NCBI GenBank assembly: GCA_023336205.1
Contig: JALQCR010000005.1
Coordinates: 124,001 to 188,000, forward strand
DNA: 64,000 nucleotides
Direction: 5' to 3'
From: Pseudanabaena sp. Salubria-1
Lineage (GTDB): Bacteria > Cyanobacteriota > Cyanobacteriia > Pseudanabaenales > Pseudanabaenaceae
Under the pieces are notes generated by a model that saw only the letters and a list, made by a program, of their open reading frames with translations, searched no databases and was not told where the DNA came from. The position numbers and the translations under genes were made by a program. The first letter of the stretch is position 1. The number at the start of each line of letters is the position of its first letter. Below, one piece after another: positions 19,976-29,100 of the stretch.

Positions 19976-21598
19976 TTAAGCATTTACTAGTTCTTTCATC
20001 GGAGCAGCGAGAGCTTCTTCCAATGGTGCGCATCCTAGACGTTCTTCGAGAATATCCATTACCGTCCGCCCAAAGTCATCATCATCACGCTTCCATGCTT
20101 CTAGACATACTTCACCAAAGAAAGAACCTAGAGGTTCAGGATTCCAAAGCAACTTCTTGGCAGTCCAAGGCATCATGCTCATTGGGTTATAGCCTTTTTT
20201 GAGAATGTTGTTTTTGAAAGCATAATCTTCCAAATGTGTATGTGGTTGTAACCCAATGAAGAAGATCGCAGGTTCCACTTTATCCGCACCGAAAATAGCT
20301 TCTAGTTCGCGGTGATAGGCGATTGTCTGACGTACTGTTTCTAGAGTTTCATCGATCACATTAAAAGAATAGTTAACGGATACTAATTCGTTAAAACCTG
20401 CTGCTCTGAGATCGCGACAGTTTTGTAAAACTGATTTGAGGTTATAGCCCATGCGCATTTTACGAACAAGTTCTTGAGAGCCACTAGTAATGCCGATCTC
20501 GAAATAGCTCATACCCGTCTCTACCATTAACTGACAGAGATAAGGTGTGAGATTGTCAGCACGGATATAGGCTGCCCAATGGATATCGGTCATCCCAGAT
20601 GATTTGACTTTTTCGAGAAGTTCTACAGCATCATCAATAAATTTTTTGGCAGGAATAAACTGAGCGTCGGTGAACCAGAAATTACGAACGCCGCGATCGT
20701 AAAGTTGGCGCATCTCCTTGATTACTTCGTCGGTGGGATTGATGCGAACTTGCTTACCCTCGATTACCGTATAAATACAATAACAACAGTTATGAGGACA
20801 TCCCCGTTTTGTTTGCACACCGATATAAAAGTCGCGATCGCGGAAGTAGTAATTAAAATCTTCCCAAATCGATTCGATATATTCGTAATTGCAAGCACTT
20901 TTTTCAATCGGTGCGGGTTGCTCATGGATTAATCTGGCGCGAGGTTTAGTCTCACCAACCACATAACAGCGATCGCTCTCGATTTCACGTCCTTGCACCA
21001 AGCGCTCCAATAAAGATTCACCCTCGCCAACAGAAATAATTGTTCCTTTGGGTAACACGTTCCCTAACTGTTCATAAAAAACACTGACCGCGCCACCACC
21101 AATTACGGCTCTGGCTTCAGGATGATATCTTCTAGCTCGACTTAAGCCTCGCTTGATTAAATTTGAGTTACGCCAAAGCTCAGTGTAATAGGAGGTAAAT
21201 AGGCGTAATCCATTGACAGCGCCACGGAATTTTTTGAAAGGATTTTTGGCATAGTAAAACTCAAAGGCATTTTGAAGGGGATTGCCACCTCTTCCCCCAA
21301 CTGGTGCATAAATCTGAATATCACGCCATGAAAATACTAATAAGTTGGGCTGAAATTTGTCGATCGCCCGATCCAACGCCGCATAAAAATCTAGAGGGGG
21401 CACTGTGCCTAAGTCAAAAATATTTTGTTGCACATGGGGCGCAACCTTATGAATGTGATCGGATAAATAAACCACGCCAATCGGAAAAATCGGGTTGCAT
21501 GGAAGGCGAATATAAAGAATGCGATCGCAGCCTACGGCTACACCAGATATATCCCTAGCTAAATCTTGAGGATCTTTTATGAAATCAGTGGTAGACAT
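19976..21598 (-). CDS. B12-binding-type radical SAM protein (photosystem II high-light acclimation family)
   Basis: The 540-residue protein begins with a cobalamin-binding-like region (about 25-215, PIGVVYLSDHIHKVAP, GGGAVSVFYEQL) and continues with a radical SAM core. The cluster-binding motif is CPHNCCYC (CxxxCxxC) near residue 267, followed by WFTDAQFIPAKKFIDD and YFEIGITSGSQELVRKMRMG. It resembles the BchE-like proteins annotated in cyanobacteria as PSII high-light acclimation radical SAM proteins (slr0905 type). The actual reaction is unknown. The gene has a GTG-free ATG start at 21598 and stands alone between a repeat array and a long gap. Confidence 0.85.
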   Translation of the reverse strand: MSTTDFIKDPQDLARDISGVAVGCDRILYIRLPCNPIFPIGVVYLSDHIHKVAPHVQQNIFDLGTVPPLDFYAALDRAIDKFQPNLLVFSWRDIQIYAPVGGRGGNPLQNAFEFYYAKNPFKKFRGAVNGLRLFTSYYTELWRNSNLIKRGLSRARRYHPEARAVIGGGAVSVFYEQLGNVLPKGTIISVGEGESLLERLVQGREIESDRCYVVGETKPRARLIHEQPAPIEKSACNYEYIESIWEDFNYYFRDRDFYIGVQTKRGCPHNCCYCIYTVIEGKQVRINPTDEVIKEMRQLYDRGVRNFWFTDAQFIPAKKFIDDAVELLEKVKSSGMTDIHWAAYIRADNLTPYLCQLMVETGMSYFEIGITSGSQELVRKMRMGYNLKSVLQNCRDLRAAGFNELVSVNYSFNVIDETLETVRQTIAYHRELEAIFGADKVEPAIFFIGLQPHTHLEDYAFKNNILKKGYNPMSMMPWTAKKLLWNPEPLGSFFGEVCLEAWKRDDDDFGRTVMDILEERLGCAPLEEALAAPMKELVNA

Positions 21599-22024
21599 AG
21601 GATTTTATCTTTGATCTAAATTATTTCTTATCGTTTTTATTGTTTTTTGGGCTTTTACTGCAATTTTCATTTTTGAGAATTGCTTGATATTCACCGCTAA
21701 GTCTTTACATATCTTAATTATATTCACTTTCTCGCCAGTTAGGTAATCATGGGGATCGATAAATTGGGGATCAAACAGGGATCAAATTGGCGATTGCTGA
21801 ATTGATAGTTGGTAGTAGTGTTTACAATCGCTAGTTGGTCTTGAGTGTTAGCTTTATGTACAAGCAAAGTGGCAAGATTATTATTTTTGTTAATTCCAAA
21901 TATATCGGCAGGGTTTATTTGGTTTAATTAGGAATATTTTTGGGTTCATGACTAACTTAGGCTGGTTTAATGTTCAAAAAATCTTGTTAATTTTTGCTTA
22001 AACAACTTTATATAAAAAAATACT
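21599..22024. other. Gap of 426 bp without recognised feature
   Basis: AT-rich sequence between divergent genes. It presumably holds promoters for the radical SAM gene and the DUF1830-MBOAT pair, but I see no convincing promoter, RNA or repeat. Confidence 0.4.
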
Positions 22025-22387
22025 ATGTCCATATTTGATCCCTTACCTGCTGATTTGCACGACAAAAAGATTGTCTGCTCTTATGTAAATGCAACCAGCA
22101 AAATCCAAATAGCTCGGATCACGGATGTCCCTTTATGGTATTTCGAGCGGGTTGTATTCCCTGGGCAAAATCTCATATTTGAGGCGATCTCATCGGCTCA
22201 TGTTGAGATTCATACAGGTATGATGGCAAGCTCCATACTTTCAGATACAATTCCCTGTGTCCAATTACAGGTAGAAGAAGCTAGCTGTGCCTTGCCAGAC
22301 TGGGTTCCCATCAAACATATTGATGATGACTCACTGCATGATCCATCGGAGCTGCTGAACCTACCTGAACCTGAAGTAGTCTCCTAA
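22025..22387 (+). CDS. DUF1830 domain protein
   Basis: This 120-residue protein belongs to a small cyanobacterial family of unknown function. Recognisable parts are KIVCSYVNATSKIQIARITDV, the WYFERVVFPGQ turn and LEF-like strand LIFEAISSAHVEIHTG. There is no membrane segment or signal. It is separated from the MBOAT gene by 2 bp, so the two are very likely cotranscribed, which may hint at a shared role in envelope modification. Confidence 0.8.
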   Translation: MSIFDPLPADLHDKKIVCSYVNATSKIQIARITDVPLWYFERVVFPGQNLIFEAISSAHVEIHTGMMASSILSDTIPCVQLQVEEASCALPDWVPIKHIDDDSLHDPSELLNLPEPEVVS

Positions 22388-22389
22388 CA

Positions 22390-23892
22390 ATGGATTTTCT
22401 GGTCTTCAATTTTTCCCAGTTTTTGAATTATTTGAGTGGCATAAAAATGGACTTTTTGTCCCTTGATTATGCTTTATTCCTGCTCATCGTTACGGTTATT
22501 TATTGGCTCTTACCAAATGTGCAAGCACGCTTGTTAATTATTTTGACAGCAAGCTTAATGTTTTACTCATTTATCCAGAGGCAATATGTTTGGCTGTTGT
22601 TGGTGATGCTGGCGATTAATTTTTGGTTGGGAGGAGAAATTCGCAAAGGTGACAAATTTCTGAAGCAGTGGCTGCTTTTTGTGGGGATATTTTTTGATGT
22701 GCTACTGCTATTTGGGTTTAAATATATTCCTTTCGTCGCAACGGCGATCGGCAATATTACGGGTTTGCCAGTGGGGAGTTCGCTAGCGATCTGGGCGAAG
22801 GCAAACATCGTACCGCCGATCACGCTCAGCTTTTTTGTGTTTGAGTTAATTGCTTACTTAGTTGATACCTATCGCGGTAATAGTCCCGCCAAGGATTTTC
22901 TAAATTTTGCAGCTTATAAGTTATTTTTTGCCAAGCTGTTATCAGGGCCCATTACCCGCTATCAAGAATTTGCACCTCAACTAATCACGCGATCGCGTCC
23001 CGTTTTACCAGATATTGCTGAAGGTGTGTGGCTATTTGCTTGTGGAGCCGTCAAAAAAGGGATAATTGCAGACAATCTTGCCCGACTAGTTGATCTTAGT
23101 TTTCGGAATACTGAACGCGCAGGCAGTATCGATCTATGGTTGGCTCTATTTGCCTATGGCATTCAAATTTATTGTGACTTTAGCGGCTATATCGATATGG
23201 CTAGAGGTAGCGCTTTGTTATTAGGTTTCAAGCTACCTCAAAATTTCGATTTCCCCTATTTTTCGGCAAGTATTTCTGACTTTTGGCGGCGCTGGCACAT
23301 GACCCTCGGCGCATGGATGCGAAATTATCTCTATATTCCCCTCGGTGGTTCTAGGGGCGGACTTTGGCGCACTTGCCTAAATTTGATGATCATTATGCTC
23401 GTAGTCGGGATTTGGCATGGTGCAAACTGGGGCTTCATTATTTGGGGTGTCTGGCATGGTGCGGCGCTGGTGGCTCATCGCCTCTGGATGGAAGTTTGCA
23501 GCGTATTTGAAGATTTGCATAAAATCTGGAAGCCTTTACCAATGAAACTGTTGGCTGTCGTGATCACCCAGTTGGTAGTGTTTGTTGGCTGGATTCCTTT
23601 CCGATTACCGAATTTAGTTGATACAAATATGTTTTTGCAAAGACTCTGGGGCTATGAAAGCGATCCCCAGTTCGGTGTAAAAATTTATGTGGAGTCTCTC
23701 GGTATTACAGCAGGACAGATCGCGTTATTACTATTTGGTCTATGCATTTGCTCTCTAGTCGCCTATCAATGCGATCGCGCTAAGTGGCAATTAAATTGGC
23801 AAGTAAAATTATTTCTAGTCCCAGTGAGCCTATTTCTAGTCAGCATCCTCAGCCCTGATAAGAAACTACCCTTTATCTACTTTGATTTTTAG
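22390..23892 (+). CDS. MBOAT-family membrane O-acyltransferase (AlgI-like)
   Basis: MBOAT enzymes move acyl groups across or at the membrane, often acetylating polysaccharides. The 500-residue protein is polytopic with about ten hydrophobic helices. Family hallmarks are [13 protein letters not shown] near 190, [32 protein letters not shown]-type region near 295-325 and the catalytic His in [11 protein letters not shown] near 337. A second in-frame ATG at 22447 ([13 protein letters not shown]) is a plausible alternative start because the first 19 residues are weakly conserved-looking. No alginate-type partner genes lie nearby; the substrate is unknown. Confidence 0.9.
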   Translation: [500 protein letters not shown]

Positions 23893-24342
23893 ATTGCCGA
23901 GCAGAATGGATTTTGGATATTAGCGATCGCTATTCGGCAATCCATAAGGCTCGATACCGTTTTGCTTGAGCAGCGACTCGTAATAATCACGCTCACGGCG
24001 AATTTCGTCATTGATCGCAAAGCCTTCACCCAAATTAGCAAGGGCTTTTTCGAGAGTTTTGATTTTTGTAGTTGTAGTCTCATTTCGCTCCTGCTCAGTG
24101 CGAATTACACCAAAAGCATCATCAAACCTGCGTTCTAGAGATTCAGACAGTAATGCCCAAACTAGCGCTAGAGCTTGTTGATTGCCCTGACTACTTTGAT
24201 AAAGCCAATAAGCAGTTACTACGTCTAAAGGTAGAGCATTAAATCGGGTTTGTCCTCTTTTCATCAGAGGGTGACTCAACCTCAATACTGTCGGGCGTAT
24301 AACCTTCTCCTCGTATGGCATTGATGCTCTTTGAGGACAAAA

Positions 24343-25865
24343 CTTTAGTTTGGACTAATGGGCAGGTATGAGAGAGGAACCAAAAGACACGAGAAAATTG
24401 AGCAGGAGCTTGCAATAGCAAAATCCAGCTCAAAATTGAGAAGAGAAGCAGAACCTAAATGGCAATTGGATGGGTTGGCGGAGGAGTCTTTTCAGTTTTC
24501 TTTCTTTTTGAGGCGTGTTTTTTAACAGTCGGATAGCGAATACGAGGAGGAAGGCGATCGCCTAAGGAGCGTCCGGGCGATTTACCGCGTAGTTTAGGAG
24601 GGATTGCAGGAGTACCAATCGCGGCAATAATTACCGCAAATGATTGAGCGACACGACCAGGAGCAAGATTATCCTGAGGAGACTGCCAAGGTAAAGGAGC
24701 ATCAACACAATCGAGACGAGCGAACCAAAGTTGCCAAGTCATTAAAGGCATCAAAGCACTCCAACGCTCAGCCGCCTGAGTAGAGGTAATCTGGGGCAGA
24801 GTCCAATGTAACCGTTGCTTGGCAAAACGATACCAATGCTCTATGGCAAAGCGACGCAAGTATTTTAACCAAAGAGTTTCCAAAGCAGGCATAGTTTTAC
24901 CCAACCAAGCCAACCACATGGGCTGAAACTTACGGTTGCGCCCCAAGGGTTCAATCACCTCAATTCTAAAAATCTGCATCGGTCTTTCTGGAGAAGTACG
25001 GAAATGAAAGTCACGCCAATAAGTTACCCGTACCCGACCTATTTTTGGGTCTGTAATTTCTATAGTGGTGGCTGCCCCAGCCCAAGTTTCTGGGGCATTC
25101 AGTTTGAATTTATGCCCATGTTTACAAGGTGCACCACGACCGCTATAGGCAGACGGAACTCCCCAAACACAGCGATTAGATGCCAAACGTAGTAATAAAT
25201 CCGCCTCAATATTCGCTGTTGCTTTCACAAAACTTGCATTCCCATATCCTCGGTCATAGACAGCTAGGGGGCGTACGCTTAACTGCTTTGTGACTTGTTT
25301 GAGTTGGAAGGCAGCTTTACTCACAGGAGTCTCGAAACTGGTGATCCGCTCATGTTTTATCGGTAGCGCCCAACTCCCACTTGCTTCGGGAATCCACGCC
25401 AACGTGCTGTAGCTTTGTCCTACGCCGATACTTTCGTCTTTGCCATGATGGAATCCTCTTTCCTTCAGCGTTTCCGCATCTGGTCGCAACCACACGCTAT
25501 TATCTCCAGCCAGACAAGGTTGCTCTTCGGTTGGGATCTCTTGCACCATTAGTTTCATCAACTTTCCTCTTGCTGGTCGGCTATCGCGCAGTCCCTCATA
25601 AATACTTGACCATTTTCGCCGAAATAATGGATTCATTGACAGACTCACATACGAGCTAATGCTCGGACTTGTCAGGACGGCATCCATTAATTCAAATACT
25701 GCATCTTTTCCTGTTCCTAGGTATTCATATATCGACTTGCGAAATTCTTGTAATTTTTGGAAAATCATAGTAGTCAATGTCAATTTGGTTTATTGATCAT
25801 TGCTCTTTTGGCAGTTTGTGACATTCACTTCCTGCCTTTCTTTTCTTCTTTTTAGTCTAAAGTCC
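24343..25865 (-). mobile_element. IS4-superfamily insertion sequence, copy 2 (1523 bp)
   Basis: The 9 bp target duplication AGGACAAAA occurs at 24334-24342 and 25866-25874. Length equals copy 1 exactly and the sequences are nearly identical. It interrupts the pseudogene at 23920-26022. Confidence 0.93.
24455..25783 (-). CDS. DDE transposase of the 1523 bp IS element, copy 2
   Basis: The 442 residues match the copy at 262-1590 with a single substitution in the Pro-rich tail. The reading frame is intact. Together with the clean target duplication this suggests a recent, possibly still active element. Confidence 0.88.
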   Translation of the reverse strand: MTLTTMIFQKLQEFRKSIYEYLGTGKDAVFELMDAVLTSPSISSYVSLSMNPLFRRKWSSIYEGLRDSRPARGKLMKLMVQEIPTEEQPCLAGDNSVWLRPDAETLKERGFHHGKDESIGVGQSYSTLAWIPEASGSWALPIKHERITSFETPVSKAAFQLKQVTKQLSVRPLAVYDRGYGNASFVKATANIEADLLLRLASNRCVWGVPSAYSGRGAPCKHGHKFKLNAPETWAGAATTIEITDPKIGRVRVTYWRDFHFRTSPERPMQIFRIEVIEPLGRNRKFQPMWLAWLGKTMPALETLWLKYLRRFAIEHWYRFAKQRLHWTLPQITSTQAAERWSALMPLMTWQLWFARLDCVDAPLPWQSPQDNLAPGRVAQSFAVIIAAIGTPAIPPKLRGKSPGRSLGDRLPPRIRYPTVKKHASKRKKTEKTPPPTHPIAI

Positions 25866-26116
25866 AGGACAAAAAGCGTCGGGCGTTAATTTCATCTTTA
25901 CCTACAGTTTCCGCAGCCTGAGTTTACGACATCCGATAACTGCCATCGGGTAACATGAATCCATCAACGATTAATGCTCCGATCGCTACAGTGGCACGGG
26001 TTGCTTTAATTGATTCACTCATAAATTTCAGCTTAGGTTATCTTTAGGGTGAGAGATTGCTAAGTTTACATTCAAGCACGGCATTTTCTATTATAAAAAA
26101 GCGATCGCAAAGTTTT

Positions 26117-29100
26117 TCAGCTTAAGGATTGATAACACCAACTGGGGCGGCGTAGCAGGTTAAATGTATCGAGATATCTAACAACTTGGCTAGGATCTTC
26201 AACTTTAGCAACCGCAACCGCATCAGCCAATAGGTCAACAGGTTTATACAAATCCCATAAAGGATGTACGACAATTACTTTCATATCACCTAATGTAAAC
26301 CCAACAAGTTCTCCAAATTGCTGTGGTGAACAACTGCTAAATGATGAGCAAAAAGTATCGCGCAGGTTACTTGCTGTTTGGAGCCAACCTTCGAGATCTG
26401 GAGTGTCAAACTTGCCATCTAGTCCACCAGAGAAATTATCATTGGCTAAAACTCGTAACAAAGAAAGTCCTAAGCGCCAATCTAGCAAGCCGTGATAGTT
26501 CATGTTGCGATATTGCTGCAAGCAGTCATAGCAGGATGAGTCACATTTTTGGCGATGTTCATTTGACATTATTGCCGCCGCAAAGCTGTTTTTAGAATTT
26601 AGAATTTGTTCTTTGAGGATCTCTTCCCAATGTTTAGCTAACCAATCCGTAAATCCTGATCCATTGGCTAGACGATCGCTAATTACAAGTTCTCCAACTT
26701 TTGCACCATTTAGATCGACCTGTCGTAAACCACTGACATCTAATTCTTCGGGATCGATGTCTAATTCTTGTGCGGTGACAGAACGAACAATAAAGGCGGC
26801 AGAGTAGAAAGCGGCTTTTATTGCCGAACCTTGGGTAATGGGATCAAGGCATAAGCCTTCTGGGACTTTCACAGGTTGGATACGCAGAACGCCCGTAGTT
26901 TTTGGGGCAACAATGGCGATCGCTTCGGTTTCACCCGTCTTTGCAAACTTTACACCATTAGCCTTATTCTGAAATCTCTCATCAATCCACTGATACGACA
27001 ACATTTTGTCGCCATGTCCAAAAGAAGATCTACCTACAGCCCCTTTAAATAGATTGCCACGATTATCGTTTACACGAAAAACACGACCTGATTCAGAAAA
27101 AGCAATCTGAGTATTTGTATTACTTACTACATTAAAATCTTGAGGCTCAGACTCAGCTACACTGCCAGCACCTGAAATCAAGATGTCATATTCAGCTTTG
27201 GCATCAACCCCAGCATTAAGGCTAGTACGAAAAGCCAAGGGTACAGCCCATTGAAAAATACGCAATCCTTGTTCTGCTGTTGCTTGGCAATTTGGACATT
27301 CTGTATGTGTAATCGGACTTTCTGAGGTTTCTGTACATTGGCAGCGCTGACACCTCAACATCCATTTACGGCTGGAAAGTGGTTGTTCGGAAGCAGGTCG
27401 TAATCCGCTTTCTTTATCTGGCAGTAATGGCGCAGTGAAACCGATTGAGGTATAGATTCGTTTATCTTTAGTCTTTTCAGCACTAGGAGAAAATTCAGTA
27501 ATAGCTAAGTCTAAGTCTCGGTCTATAGTTGCAACTTTCTGTTTTCTAGATGGATCATGATGATATAAATCTCTTACTCTTGAAGGCATACCATACATGG
27601 GCAGAACACCACCTTCTGCTAAACGTTCTGCTACGCCATCACCAGTTAGTTCTAGGTTATTGATACATTCTGTAACCTTTTTGAATAAATCTTGGCGTAT
27701 GTAACTCTCTAGCCGAGCTATATCAACATTTTGAACACCAATCAACAAAGCTTTGGCGATCGCAGTTACCTCCAGAGAAGTTTCTAGCCAATCTTGAACT
27801 TTTTGGCGGCGATTATCTTGTTCATGCCAATCTTTAACTGTACCGAATTCTCCATGACTATCTGGCGGTTTTGGGCTATCCCACCAATACACATCAGCAT
27901 ATTTAAAAGCACGTCTCAGGCATTCTTTTGCTAATAAGCGCTGGATAATTTCAACTTGTGACATTGAAAGAAATGGAACTGGTGGTGGATCGCCTGTAAT
28001 TTTTTCTGGATGTCGATAATAAAATTCATCGTGGGAACGTCCTCGGCAAAGTGTTAGCGAAATTGCAAAAGGTTGTCCACGGCGACCCGCGCGACCTGCA
28101 CGTTGTTGATAGTTAAAACGCATTGGTGGCATATTTGCCATGACGACAGCCATCAAACTACCAATATCAATTCCAACCTCCATAGTTGTCGTAACACTGA
28201 GAATATCAATCGTATCTACAACTGGTATAAAGTCTCTTTTCTGTTCGCCAATATTAACGACAATATTGCGAAAATGTCTCTGTCTCTCCGCTTGATCGTC
28301 AGTTTGTCCAGTTAATTCTTCACAATGTAATCTTATTGGCTGACGCTTATTGACTGCTTCTGTAGCATAATAATTTTTTGCATACAAATCTGCACAAGTT
28401 CCATTAGGTTCAGTAGGCAAAATAGAAAGACAATTTGTACAAATACCGCCTGCACTATGTAAATGAGGTCTACCACATGATTTACACTGCCATACAAGAG
28501 AATCAGGACTAGATACTTTTATCCATAAATGTAATGGGTTGACCTTTAGATAAGAATGATTTCCATAGTTGCAAATAGCTGTCCATAATGCATCAAAAGC
28601 TTGATTCTCTGATAGTTGGTTGTGGGCAATACATTTCTTGACATATTTTTTCAATCTTGATTTTGCATCATTCCAACTGCTCCAATCCTCAACATGGTAT
28701 TTGGGATAACGGTATAAATCTCCAATGACACGCAGACATCCGTTACATATATCCGTAAATAAGTCAGATGATATGTGACATTGTGCAGCTAATCTTTGAA
28801 TCATATCTGCTGACAAGTTAAGGCAAGCGTAGCCTAAGCCAGAACCTTCTGTACTATAGAATAGTCGGCTGAACAAAGCGTCACAAACTTCTGATTGTAC
28901 TTTTGATATAAGAAAATACCGCTTGTCTATTGTTTCTTGTGATGGATTATCTTTCCACTTTAACGGTTGAGATTCAAAATCAAAAAAATCTGTCCAATAA
29001 TGACTATGGTTGTCGTAATAGTAGTCTTGATCCGCAATATCGTTCCCAGCAGGATTGATGCCTAAACGAGCAAGTCTCTGAATAAGTGCGCCAAGAGTTG

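Larger units (their letters stand above)
23920..26022 (-). pseudogene. Antirepressor/KilA-N-like cyanobacterial protein, disrupted three ways
   Basis: The intact ORF would begin at 26022 (MSESIKATRATVAIGALIVDG, FMLPDGSYRMS). It then meets a TAA at 25924-25926 where Gln is expected (S-stop-TQAAE). The IS at 24343-25865 interrupts after NARRFLSS, and the frame resumes SKSINAIRGEGYTPDSIEVES. A further one-base shift near GATGAAAAGAGG moves the reading frame to KRGQTRFNALPLDVVTAYWLYQ and on to the end. Downstream are LERRFDDAFGV and a coiled tail. Such proteins are common, uncharacterised cyanobacterial ORFs; the resemblance to phage antirepressors is only by general pattern. Confidence 0.65.

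Noticed and set aside
180..25865. Composite transposon bounded by the two 1523 bp IS copies
   Set aside because: Each copy has its own different 9 bp target duplication, so they inserted independently; the interior contains housekeeping genes.
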